NCBI GenBank assembly: GCA_035298965.1
Contig: DATGXO010000222.1
Location: 1-61,900, forward strand
Reading direction: 5' to 3'
Source: CAJCBL01 sp035298965
GTDB lineage: Bacteria; Verrucomicrobiota; Verrucomicrobiia; Opitutales; Opitutaceae
DNA length: 61,900 nt
The translations under genes were made by a program, and so were the position numbers. The notes under the pieces were generated by a model, which was not told the origin of the DNA, did not search any database, and saw only the letters and a list, made by a program, of their open reading frames with translations. Every line of letters begins with the position of its first letter. Positions within the stretch are counted from its first letter, which is position 1. Below, one piece after another: positions 1-8,178 of this stretch.

Positions 1-165
1 GGGGGACGGCGGACGGGTTCCTGGGGCCCGGGCTTGGGCGGGGCCGGGAGTTCGGCCGGGGTTTTCGCTCGCGAGCGGCGCGGACGCGTTTCGGCAAATC
101 GCGCTAAAGCCCGGCCAAATCGGCCGATATTAGCGGAGCGCGGAACGACCCTCCTCCGCACCCGC

Positions 166-687
166 ATGCCAAGCGCCGCACCCATCTCCGATACAGTCCT
201 CCGCGATCTCGTGAACAAAGCGATGTCCGACGTGTTGATCACGATGTTGGCGCTCAACTCCAAACTCGTCTGGGTTTCGGACGATCATCCGAGCGAGCCG
301 CCGCCGCCGCTGAGCCAGAACTCGCCGCTCGTGGTGGGCGCCGTCGGCTTCGTGGGCGACATCAACGGCCTGATCTACCTGCACCTCGAGAGCGAGTTCG
401 CGAAGCTCGTCACCTGCAAACTCGTGGGTCTCACGCCCGAGGACATCGAGGCCGAGGGCGACGAGGTCGTGAACGACGCGATCGGCGAACTCACGAACAT
501 GACCGTGGGCGGTTTCAAAAACGCCCTCTGCGACATGGGCCTGCCCTGCAATCTCACCATCCCGTCGATTCTGCGCGGGAGCAATTTCACCATCGAACCG
601 GCCACCGACACCCTGCGCCACATCTACCAGTTCGAGACGGATGGCCAGAAGATGACGGCCGACCTGCTCCTCCAGTACAACGAGTAA
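166..687 (+). CDS. CheX-like chemotaxis phosphatase domain protein
   Basis: A 173-residue single-domain protein of the CheX family, cytoplasmic enzymes that dephosphorylate response regulators. The family's ExxN catalytic motif is present at residues E108-N111 inside the conserved stretch GELTNMTVGGFKN. The reading frame stays open 132 bases further upstream, but that extension is Arg-rich and unlike the family, so the ATG at 166 was chosen. No Shine-Dalgarno motif precedes it. It ends 12 bases before the REC-REC-STAS protein, so the two are probably co-transcribed and the regulator is a plausible substrate (inference). A paralogue lies at 31507-32043. Family assignment is firm; the partner is not proven. 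Confidence 0.85.
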   Translation: MPSAAPISDTVLRDLVNKAMSDVLITMLALNSKLVWVSDDHPSEPPPPLSQNSPLVVGAVGFVGDINGLIYLHLESEFAKLVTCKLVGLTPEDIEAEGDEVVNDAIGELTNMTVGGFKNALCDMGLPCNLTIPSILRGSNFTIEPATDTLRHIYQFETDGQKMTADLLLQYNE

Positions 688-699
688 CTACCGTTTTCC

Positions 700-1860
700 A
701 TGCGCTACAAGATCCTCACCGTGGACGATTCCAAGACCGTCCGCATCATCGTCAAAAAGGCGTTCAAGAGCTTCGATTGCGACATCCTCGAAGCGTCCAA
801 CGGCGTCGAGGGTCTGGCCGTCGCCGCGAAAGAGGCTCCCGATGTGGTCCTGCTCGACATCACGATGCCCGTCATGGACGGCGTGGAGATGCTCACGAAG
901 TTGAAGGCGGATCCGCTGCTCAAGGGCATCCCCGTGGTCATGCTCACCGCCGAGGGCGGCCGCGAACACGTGCTGAAGATCGCGAAGATCGGTGTGCGCG
1001 ACTACATCGTGAAGCCGTTCAAGGAGGAGCTGCTCGTCGAAAAGGTGATGCGCATCGTCGACATCAAGCCCCTCAGCGAGGCGAACCAGCGCACGAAGAC
1101 CATTTTCGATCCGGCCGAGATCCTCGTCGTCGAGGACAAGCCGGCGATCGTGCAGCAGATCCAGGAAGGCCTGAAACACACGCCGTGGCACGTGCACGGG
1201 GTGAGCACCACGGGCGAGGCGATCGATTTTTGCGGTCGCACGATTCCGGATCTGGTCATGTCGAGCCTCTCGTTGCCCGAGGACGGCGGTTTCACGCTGT
1301 TCCGCATGCTGCGCACGAACATCAAGACGAAGTTCACGCCGGTCTTCGCGCTCGTCGTGAAGACGGAGACCGCGGCGCAGCAACAAGCGCTGCAAGTCGG
1401 GTTCTCCGCCATCATCACCAAACCCATCGAATTCACCGAACTCGAGACGCGCATCGCGAAGGCGATGAACCTCGACACCTCGCTGCGCTATTTCGGCATC
1501 GAGGAAAACTCGCTCATCATGCGCCTGCCGGAGCACATGACGCCGGTCATCATCAACGAGGTGACGAGCTACATGAAGGGCAAGATCTCGGGCGCGGTCG
1601 ACACCGGCGTGGGCCGCGCGATCATCGACATCAGTAAGCTCAAGGCGCTCGACATGCCGGTGATCAAACTCCTGTTCTCGTTCATGCAGTCCTGCACGGA
1701 GGTCTCGATCCAGTACGTGCTCGTCGGCAACGCCGTGGTGGCGAAGGAGTGCAAGGGTTTCGAGGACACGAAGAACTGGACGTTCTTCGACAGCCTCGAG
1801 CAGGCGAAGGCCAGCTACAAGGGCGAGACCGCCCCCGCCGAAGCGCCGGCCGCCGGCTGA
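700..1860 (+). CDS. Response regulator with two REC domains and a STAS-like C-terminus
   Basis: 386 residues in three parts. REC1 (about 3-120) is canonical, with acidic pocket D9/D10, phosphoacceptor D53, T83 and K105. REC2 (about 140-255) keeps E145/D146 and K241, but Ser189 stands where the phosphoacceptor Asp should be, so it is probably a pseudo-receiver. The C-terminal part (about 265-375) resembles a STAS/anti-anti-sigma fold, with the stretch AIIDISKLKALDMPVIKLL. No DNA-binding domain is visible, so output is probably by protein-protein contact. It lies 12 bases after the CheX-like gene and is followed by a strong terminator. The STAS call rests on pattern only. Confidence 0.8.
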   Translation: MRYKILTVDDSKTVRIIVKKAFKSFDCDILEASNGVEGLAVAAKEAPDVVLLDITMPVMDGVEMLTKLKADPLLKGIPVVMLTAEGGREHVLKIAKIGVRDYIVKPFKEELLVEKVMRIVDIKPLSEANQRTKTIFDPAEILVVEDKPAIVQQIQEGLKHTPWHVHGVSTTGEAIDFCGRTIPDLVMSSLSLPEDGGFTLFRMLRTNIKTKFTPVFALVVKTETAAQQQALQVGFSAIITKPIEFTELETRIAKAMNLDTSLRYFGIEENSLIMRLPEHMTPVIINEVTSYMKGKISGAVDTGVGRAIIDISKLKALDMPVIKLLFSFMQSCTEVSIQYVLVGNAVVAKECKGFEDTKNWTFFDSLEQAKASYKGETAPAEAPAAG

Positions 1861-1883
1861 GCCGAGCCCCAGTTGGTTTCCGA

Positions 1884-1912
1884 ACCCGGTGCCCAGGCGC
1901 CGGGTTTTTTTT
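1884..1912 (+). terminator. Rho-independent terminator after the CheX/REC-STAS pair
   Basis: A GC-rich inverted repeat (arms ACCCGG and CCGGGT around a GC-rich loop) is followed directly by an uninterrupted T run, 24 bases after the stop codon at 1860. It probably ends the two-gene transcript. Confidence 0.85.
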
Positions 1913-1988
1913 GCGAACCGGTGCGACGAATGTGCGAATCCCGGTAGCGCAAGCCCGACGGCCCGGATGCCACACTGGAGGTGCGCTC

Positions 1989-2026
1989 CCCGGAGCGGTC
2001 GCAGACGAGCTGCGACTCTACCGCAG
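1989..2026. repeat. REP-like hairpin repeat, copy A
   Basis: The segment CCGGAGCGGTCGCA is followed by a short loop, TGCGAC and CTACCG. Arms GTCGCA (1998-2003) and TGCGAC (2011-2016) can pair. The same outline recurs at 51317-51354 (CCGGAGCGGTCGCA, loop, GTGCGACC, CTACCG). It sits in the 140-base gap between the convergent genes ending at 1860 and 2056, where I see nothing else apart from the terminator. Confidence 0.6.
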
Positions 2027-2055
2027 GCGTGTTGGCCGGGGATGAGCGTTCGCGC

Positions 2056-2652
2056 TCAGCGCTCGACGAGCGGGAACGTCTCGAGCGCGGTGTGCACCGC
2101 TCCGGAAGGCCGCAGCTCGCTCGAATAGAGCGTGAATTGACCGACCCGGAAGGGCGGCGCGGCGAAATCGCGGTGTTCGCGCAGCCACTGCGCCACTCGC
2201 GCCGGCGGCACCACGCCCAGGTGCGCGAGCGTGAAATGGGGCACGAAATTGCGCAGGTCGGCGTCGAGACCGGTGGCGAGCACGGAATCGTCGATACGCT
2301 GGCGGAGTTGCTGGAGATGCGGATGCCCGCCGCCCACTCCGCACCAGAGCACACGCGGCTGGCCGCGCGGCGGGAAGACGCCGAGGCCTTCGACGGGCAG
2401 AAGAAAACGCACGACGTGGATCGCACGGAGGCGCTCGCGCAGGGGCTCGAGTTTCTCCGCCGGAGTGTCGCCGAGGAAACGCAGCGTGAGGTGCAGCCGC
2501 TCGGGTGGTGTCCAAGCGAAGCCGGACGCGGGCCGCATCAACGCGCCGAGCGCGGTGGCGACCGGCGCGGGGGCGTCGATCGCGATGAAGAGCCGGAGCG
2601 CGGCCGGGGCAGCGGCGGAATCAGGCGCGTTTGACGAGGCGGACGATCGCAC
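2056..2652 (-). CDS. thpR: RNA 2',3'-cyclic phosphodiesterase (ThpR/LigT family)
   Basis: A 198-residue 2H-phosphoesterase. The two signature HxTx motifs are clear: HLTL at residues 54-57 and HFTL at 139-142, in the usual spacing for ThpR enzymes, which hydrolyse RNA 2',3'-cyclic phosphate ends. Length is typical; the first 17 residues are a loose Ala/Ser-rich extension. The start overlaps the last 32 bases of the upstream REC protein gene, so it is translationally coupled as the third gene after the hybrid kinase. Nothing suggests a signalling role, so the pairing may be only transcriptional. Confidence 0.9.
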   Translation of the reverse strand: MRSSASSNAPDSAAAPAALRLFIAIDAPAPVATALGALMRPASGFAWTPPERLHLTLRFLGDTPAEKLEPLRERLRAIHVVRFLLPVEGLGVFPPRGQPRVLWCGVGGGHPHLQQLRQRIDDSVLATGLDADLRNFVPHFTLAHLGVVPPARVAQWLREHRDFAAPPFRVGQFTLYSSELRPSGAVHTALETFPLVER

Positions 2653-3760
2653 TGACGACCACTTCGTCGGCGGTGAACGGGAAGTTCAAGACCTGATGGG
2701 CGAGGAGGAAATTCGGCACCGCCGTCTCGGCCGGCGAATGGTTGCTGAGGAGCACGGCGGGCAGGTGGGCGCGGCCGGGGATGGCCTGGCTGCGGCGCAC
2801 GAAATCGCCGCCGGTGGGCTGCGCGAGATCGAGATCGGCCACGAGCAGCTCGACCGGGTTGTCCTCGATGAAGGCGAGCGCGCTGTTGGTGTCGCGAAAC
2901 GCCACGGCGGGCTGGCCGGCCTGGCGCAACGCCTCAGCGAGGAGCGGCGCGACGCCGCGTTGGCTGTGGACGATGAGCGCGAGGGCGGGCAGGTCGGGCT
3001 CGGTGGTCGGGCGCGGGGCGAAGAGCGGTGGGATGACCTCGATCGCGCGGGCGAGCGTGCGGAAGCTGCTCGCGGTGATTTCGTCGGGGTGGTCGTGCAG
3101 ATCCTCGAGCATGAGGCCCACGGCGCGGGCGAGGAGCGCAAGGCGCGGCAGCGCGGCGAGATCGGCCTCGTGGTAGAGGCGGTCGAAGCTGGCGCGCAAC
3201 GGCGTGAGGGTGGCGAGGCGCTGGGCGCCCACGGCGGAGCCGGCGAACGCCTGGATCTGGGTGTTGAGCCGGGTCTCGATCGCAGAGGCCTCGCGGGCGA
3301 GCGCGGCGCGGGCATCGCCGCGCGAACCGGCGGTGGGGGGCGCGCTCGGCGCGATCGTGGCGGGGGCGACCGGTGGCGGGACGTTGGAGGATGGGGCCGC
3401 GAGGGCGGCGCGCACGATCTCGAGCAGGCGGTTGGGGCTGACGCTGTTCTTGTTGAGGCACTGGATCGCGCCGGCGGCGCGCGCGGCCTCGAGCAGGCGT
3501 TCGTCGAAACTGTGGGAGAAGACGATGACGGGGATCTCCGCGCACTGCGGCAGGGTGCGGAGATGGCCGAGGAGCTCGACGCCGTTCATGCCGGGGAGCA
3601 TGAGGTCGAGGAGGATCAGCGCCGGCACGCTTGTGCGCAGAGCGGAGAGGGCGGCGGGACCGTCGGCGGCCACCTCGACGATCATCCCCTCGGTTTCGAA
3701 CTTCTTCTGGTAGACCTTCAGGATGAACTGGTCGTCGTCGATGATCAGGACCTTTTTCAT
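2621..3760 (-). CDS. Response regulator with receiver and degenerate second receiver
   Basis: 379 residues. The N-terminal REC domain (1-120) has acidic residues D8-D10, phosphoacceptor D52, S82 and K104, so it should be phosphorylatable. An Ala/Pro-rich linker (about 122-150) leads to a helical middle segment (about 155-245) that could act as a helical bundle. A second receiver-like fold follows (about 255-379) whose acidic pocket is replaced by VHSQ, although a D remains in VADLDL. No DNA-binding or catalytic output is visible. The gene starts 40 bases after the hybrid kinase stop, making it the likely phosphorelay target (inference). Confidence 0.8.
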   Translation of the reverse strand: MKKVLIIDDDQFILKVYQKKFETEGMIVEVAADGPAALSALRTSVPALILLDLMLPGMNGVELLGHLRTLPQCAEIPVIVFSHSFDERLLEAARAAGAIQCLNKNSVSPNRLLEIVRAALAAPSSNVPPPVAPATIAPSAPPTAGSRGDARAALAREASAIETRLNTQIQAFAGSAVGAQRLATLTPLRASFDRLYHEADLAALPRLALLARAVGLMLEDLHDHPDEITASSFRTLARAIEVIPPLFAPRPTTEPDLPALALIVHSQRGVAPLLAEALRQAGQPAVAFRDTNSALAFIEDNPVELLVADLDLAQPTGGDFVRRSQAIPGRAHLPAVLLSNHSPAETAVPNFLLAHQVLNFPFTADEVVVSAIVRLVKRA

Positions 3761-3800
3761 GGGAAGCGGGGGCGGGGTGGTGGCAGACTAGTTGATACGG

Positions 3801-6308
3801 TCAGGGCGGCAAGATCTCGTCGACGGCGGTGCGCGTGGCGGCGAGGACCTTGCGGGTCTCGGTGACGAGCGCGGCGGTGTGTTCGAGCTGGCCGGCTTCG
3901 ATGGAGCGTTCGAGGCGACGCATGACGTTTTGCGCCTGCATCATGCCGCAGGTGGCGCACGAGCCGGCGCCGGTGTGGGCGTGGCGGCGCGCCTCCTCCA
4001 GATCGCGGGCGGCGAGTGTGCGCTCGAGCTCGGGCAGGAGGGCCTCCATGCGTTCGAAGAGAAGCGCGACGATCTCGCGGGCGGTGTCGGGATCGCCGGA
4101 GCTGAGCTCGTCGAGGCGCGAGCGCTCGATGAGCGGCGTCTGCTGCTGCGCGAGCATCGGAGTGGCGGCGGCGAGCGAGGCGGAGGTCTGGAAACCGGGG
4201 ATGAACTTCTGCAGCGATTCGCGCAGCCGGGTGTCGTTGATCGGCTTGGTCGCGTAGTCGTCGAAACCGGCGGCGAGGCCGGCCTCGCGGTCGCCGGGCA
4301 TGACCTTGGCGGTGATGGCGACGACCGGCAGGCGGCGCACGGGGCGACCGGCCTCGTGCTCGGCGGTCTCGTGTCGCCGGATCTCGCGCACGGTCTGCAT
4401 GCCGTCCATGCGCGGCATCATGATGTCGAGGAAGAGCACATCGCAGGGGCCAGCGGCGAGCACGGTGAGGGCCTCGACGCCGTTGGAGGCGAGGCGGACC
4501 TCGCAGCCGAGGCGCTCGAGGTAGGTGCGCATGACCTTCTGGTTCACGAGGTCGTCGTCGGCGACGATGACGCGGGCGCGCGGTGCGGCGGCCTGTTTGG
4601 GCGCGGCGGCGGGCGCGGGATTGCTGGGCGGAGGTGCGGCCGGGGCGGGCGCGGCGGCGGGGCGTGGTGCGGCCGACGGCGGCGGCGGCGCGATATTGCG
4701 CGGCGGACGACGCAGGCACTCGAGCAACGTTTCCGGAAAGAGCGGCTTGAGCAGGATATCGAGTTTCTCGAGGCCGTGCTTGGGCTCGGGCGGACGGGAG
4801 GCGAGCACGACGAGGCGCGGGGGCGATTTCTGCTGCGCGAGCGTGCGGAGCGCGGCGAGGCCGTTGGCGTGCGGGAGGTCGAGATCGATGAGTGCGACGG
4901 CGCAGCGGCCGCCGGCTTCGATCCACGGGATGAGATCGGCGGGATTCTCGATCACGCGCGGGCGGCCGCCCCAGCGGGCGATCCAGTCGCGGAGGAGCGC
5001 GCCGACGCGTTGGTTGTCCTCAAGGACGAGGATGTCGCGGCCGTCGACCTGGATGTGTTTCTGGGTCCAGATCGGCGGTTTGGAGCCCTCGATCGGCTCG
5101 TAGGGAAGCGCGAGATGGAAGGTGCTGCCTTGGGCGGGCTCGCTGTCGAACCAGAGGCGGCCGCCCATGAGCTCGGCGAGGCGGCGGCTGGTGGCGAGGC
5201 CGAGCCCGGTGCCGCCATAGAGGCTGTACGTGGCGGTGTCGGCTTGGCTGAAGGCTTTGAAGAGGTGATCGCGTTTCTCCTGCGGGATGCCGATGCCGGT
5301 GTCGCGGACGAAGAACCGCATCTCGCCGATGTTGGGGTTTTCCGGCGACGACTCGAAGCCGACGTGGACGTGGACCTCGCCGCGATCGGTGAACTTGAGG
5401 GCGTTGGAGAGGAGGTTGCCGAGAATCTGGCGCAGGCGCACGGGATCGGTGCGGATGTGCGCGGGCAGCATCGGGTCCACATCGCAGAAGAGATCGAGAT
5501 TCTTCTCGGCGGCGCGGGCGGCGTGGCCGCGGAGCAGTTCCTCGAGGAGGTTGCAGAGGTCGACGGGCTGCGGGTTGATCTCGAGTTTGCCGGCTTCGAT
5601 CTTCGCGAGATCGAGGAGTTCGTCGGTGAGTGTGATGACGCTCTCGGCGCTCTCGACGACGGAGCGGGCGAGCTCCTGTTGCTGCGGGTTGAGGCCGGAC
5701 TCGATGAGGAGGTTGGCCATGCCGAGCACGCCGTTCATGGGAACGCGGATATCGTGGCTGAGCGTGGCGATGAACTCCGAGGTCATGCGTGCGGCGTGCA
5801 ACGCGGTGTCGCGCTCGCGGGCGATGATGGCCTCGTGCTGCTTCTGCATCGTGATGTCGGCGGGCAACGCGAGCACGGAGCCATCGGGCAGCCGGGAGAT
5901 GCGCCAGCCGATCCAGAGCTCGCCGAGCTGGAGCTCGATCGCGTCGTCCTCCTCGCCGGTGCGGGCGCATTTGCGGATGCGCACGATGAGATCGGTGGTG
6001 GCGATTTCGTCGGACGAAAGATGACGGCTGCTGAAGAACTGGTCGGCGAACTTGTTCGCCGCGCGCCAATGACCGTCGGGATTGGCGACCGCGGCCGGAA
6101 ACGAAAGGTGCTCGATCAGGCGCTCGGGCGAGAGATCGGCGCGGGCGGCGGCGATCTGGCGCTGCGCTTCGCGGCGTTGCACGAGCCAGCCGATCGCTCC
6201 GCCGGCGGCGAGGCCCACGGCGCCGCCGACCGCGAGGGCCAACGGCGAAAGCCCGCCCGGAGAGGCGGCGAGGATGGCTGGAAGGGAGTTGGGAAGGTTG
6301 CCGATCAT
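3801..6308 (-). CDS. Hybrid histidine kinase: PAS, HisKA, HATPase, two REC, Hpt
   Basis: An 835-residue membrane-anchored phosphorelay kinase. One transmembrane segment (about 18-44) is followed by a PAS-like region (about 62-152), HisKA with phosphoacceptor H185 in ATLSHDIRVP, and HATPase_c with NLLSNALKF, DTGIGIP and GGTGLGLA boxes. Then come a first REC (VLEDNQRV, IDLDLPHANG), a Pro/Ala-rich linker, a second canonical REC (VADDDLVNQ, LDIMMPRMDG, TKP) and a C-terminal Hpt domain with ARRHAHTGAGS. The frame is open further upstream to 6461, but the extra 51 residues are basic and would overlap the divergent gene, so the ATG at 6308 is preferred. No extracytoplasmic sensor domain is visible. 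Confidence 0.9.
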   Translation of the reverse strand: MIGNLPNSLPAILAASPGGLSPLALAVGGAVGLAAGGAIGWLVQRREAQRQIAAARADLSPERLIEHLSFPAAVANPDGHWRAANKFADQFFSSRHLSSDEIATTDLIVRIRKCARTGEEDDAIELQLGELWIGWRISRLPDGSVLALPADITMQKQHEAIIARERDTALHAARMTSEFIATLSHDIRVPMNGVLGMANLLIESGLNPQQQELARSVVESAESVITLTDELLDLAKIEAGKLEINPQPVDLCNLLEELLRGHAARAAEKNLDLFCDVDPMLPAHIRTDPVRLRQILGNLLSNALKFTDRGEVHVHVGFESSPENPNIGEMRFFVRDTGIGIPQEKRDHLFKAFSQADTATYSLYGGTGLGLATSRRLAELMGGRLWFDSEPAQGSTFHLALPYEPIEGSKPPIWTQKHIQVDGRDILVLEDNQRVGALLRDWIARWGGRPRVIENPADLIPWIEAGGRCAVALIDLDLPHANGLAALRTLAQQKSPPRLVVLASRPPEPKHGLEKLDILLKPLFPETLLECLRRPPRNIAPPPPSAAPRPAAAPAPAAPPPSNPAPAAAPKQAAAPRARVIVADDDLVNQKVMRTYLERLGCEVRLASNGVEALTVLAAGPCDVLFLDIMMPRMDGMQTVREIRRHETAEHEAGRPVRRLPVVAITAKVMPGDREAGLAAGFDDYATKPINDTRLRESLQKFIPGFQTSASLAAATPMLAQQQTPLIERSRLDELSSGDPDTAREIVALLFERMEALLPELERTLAARDLEEARRHAHTGAGSCATCGMMQAQNVMRRLERSIEAGQLEHTAALVTETRKVLAATRTAVDEILPP

Positions 6309-6453
6309 CGACCGAACAGATTCTACTCGACCGGAAGCGCGCCGGCTCAAGGGGAGTTTGCGCGCCGCGACGGGGACGCTTCGGCGGTGAACGGACTCTG
6401 CTGCCGGCCGGAGGAGGGTCGACAGGCGCGAGCCGGCCGACCAATGTCCCGCC

Positions 6454-6759
6454 ATGTTCATCGTCCATGTTCACGTGCAGGTTAAGCCTGAATATGTGGA
6501 GGCGTTTCGCGCGGCGTCGCTCGCCAACGCCACCGCCAGCGTGCGCGAGCCCGGCATCGCGCGGTTCGATGTCTGTCAGCAGGCGGACGACGCGACGCGG
6601 TTCGTGCTCGTGGAGGTCTATCGCGACGCCGCCGCTCCGGCGCAGCACAAGGAAACCCCGCACTACGCCGCTTGGCGCGACGCGGTGGCGCCGATGATGG
6701 CCGCGCCGCGGACGAGCGTGAAATTCGCCAACGTGTTCCCCGCCGATGCCGGCTGGTGA
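6454..6759 (+). CDS. Antibiotic biosynthesis monooxygenase (ABM) domain protein
   Basis: A 101-residue protein of the dimeric alpha+beta barrel (ABM) superfamily, related to YgiN quinol monooxygenases and LsrG. The family pattern is visible: an N-terminal strand FIVHVHVQVKPEYVEAF, then EPGIARFDV, then the FVLVEVYRD strand and the HKETPHYAAW segment. The substrate cannot be read from the sequence. Its last 14 bases overlap the start of the Fe-type alcohol dehydrogenase, so the two are coupled and may act on the same small molecule (inference). It is divergent from the hybrid kinase, with about 145 bases between starts. Confidence 0.85.
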   Translation: MFIVHVHVQVKPEYVEAFRAASLANATASVREPGIARFDVCQQADDATRFVLVEVYRDAAAPAQHKETPHYAAWRDAVAPMMAAPRTSVKFANVFPADAGW

Positions 6760-7948
6760 GGGCAGAAGCGCCGCGGACCGCGGCGATGCGGCGGCGCGTT
6801 TCGAATTCGCGACCGCGCAACGCATCGTGTGCGGCGCGGGCGCGCGGGCGGAGTTGCCCGCGATCGTCGCGGGGCTCGGTCGGCGGGTGTTCTGGGTCGG
6901 CGGGGCGAACCCGCGCCGGCACGTGGAACTGCTGCGGGCGGTGGGCGCTGGTGTCGAGTTGTTGGAGCCATTTTCCGTGGCCGGAGAACCGACCGTCGAG
7001 CTGGTGGAAGAGGGCGCGCGACGGTTGCGGGCGCTCGGCGGCGAGGTGGTCGTCGCGGTCGGCGGCGGGAGCGCGATCGATGCCGGCAAGGCGATCGCGG
7101 CCCTCGCGGCCAACGCGGGCGAGACGATGGATTATCTCGAAGTGGTCGGTCGCGGACGGGCGCTGACGCAGGCGCCGCTGCCGTTTGTTGCGGTGCCGAC
7201 GACTGCCGGTACCGGAGCGGAGGTGACGCGCAACGCCGTGCTCGCCGTGCCCACGGCGCGGGTGAAGGTGAGCCTGCGCAGCGCAGCGATGTTGCCGCGG
7301 GTGGCGCTCGTCGATCCGGAGCTCGCGCTGGACCTGCCGGCGGATGTGACGGCCACGACAGGCATGGATGCGCTCACGCAACTGATCGAGCCGTACCTCT
7401 CGTGTCGCGCCAACCCGCTCACGGATGCGCTCTGCCGCGACGGGATCGAGCGCGTGGCGCGGGCGCTGCCGCGGGCGATCGCGGCGCCGCGGGATTTGGC
7501 GGCACGGGCGGATCTCGCGCTCGGTGCGCTCCAGAGCGGAATGGCGTTGGCCAACGCCGGGCTTGGTGCGGTGCACGGGATCGCGGGGCCGCTCGGTGGG
7601 ATGTTTCCCGCACCGCATGGCGCCGTCTGCGCCGCGCTGCTCGCGCCGGTGCTGCGTGCGAATCTGGAGGCGCTGCGCGCCCGAGCGCCGCAACACCGCG
7701 CGGTCGCCCGTTTCGCAGAGGTTGCGCGATGGCTCACGGGAGACGCGGCGGCGGAGCCTGAGGATGCAGCGATCGCGTGCCACGAGCTGTCGTGTCGACT
7801 CGCGATCCCGCCGCTTGGCCGCTGGGGCGTACGCGCCTCGGATGTGGCCGCGCTCGTGGAGAAGGCCGCCGCTGCGAGCAGCATGAAGGGCAACCCGCTT
7901 CCGCTCACCGCCGCCGAACTCGCGCAGGTGATCGAAGCGGCGCTGTGA
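6746..7948 (+). CDS. Iron-containing alcohol dehydrogenase family protein
   Basis: 400 residues, the usual length for group III (FucO-like) alcohol dehydrogenases. The nucleotide-binding segment GGGSAIDAGKA (about 107-116) and PTTAGTGAEVT are present. Of the four metal ligands expected from the family, D208, H277 (in AVHGIAGPLGG) and H291 (PAPHG) are present, while the second is Gln212 in MDALTQ rather than His. Some family members share this variation. It overlaps the ABM gene by 14 bases. Substrate is unknown; maleylacetate-reductase-like or short-alcohol oxidation are both possible. Confidence 0.88.
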   Translation: MPAGEGRSAADRGDAAARFEFATAQRIVCGAGARAELPAIVAGLGRRVFWVGGANPRRHVELLRAVGAGVELLEPFSVAGEPTVELVEEGARRLRALGGEVVVAVGGGSAIDAGKAIAALAANAGETMDYLEVVGRGRALTQAPLPFVAVPTTAGTGAEVTRNAVLAVPTARVKVSLRSAAMLPRVALVDPELALDLPADVTATTGMDALTQLIEPYLSCRANPLTDALCRDGIERVARALPRAIAAPRDLAARADLALGALQSGMALANAGLGAVHGIAGPLGGMFPAPHGAVCAALLAPVLRANLEALRARAPQHRAVARFAEVARWLTGDAAAEPEDAAIACHELSCRLAIPPLGRWGVRASDVAALVEKAAAASSMKGNPLPLTAAELAQVIEAAL

Positions 7949-8178
7949 GCTGCGCGGTGGGCGTGGAGCCCGGTTGAGGTGCGCTGCCACCGCGCTTCGG
8001 GTACGGGGGGACCGGCCGGCCCGGTCAGGTCGGTGTGTGGCGGTTTGTCGGGAATTTTCCTCGTCAACGCGCAGCGTGTGCTTCCACAGTCGTGGCGTCG
8101 GTCGAGCGTGCCCGCCCACGGCACACCAGGTGGATGGGTCGGTGACGAGCAGCTCGGCTTTGAACCCCACAAGAAGCC

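Noticed and set aside
3792..6485. An 897-codon plus-strand open frame lying over the hybrid kinase gene
   Set aside because: It is the antisense of a clear histidine kinase with all catalytic boxes. The frame is rich in Gly/Ala/Glu/Arg, has no recognisable domain, and is open only because of high GC.
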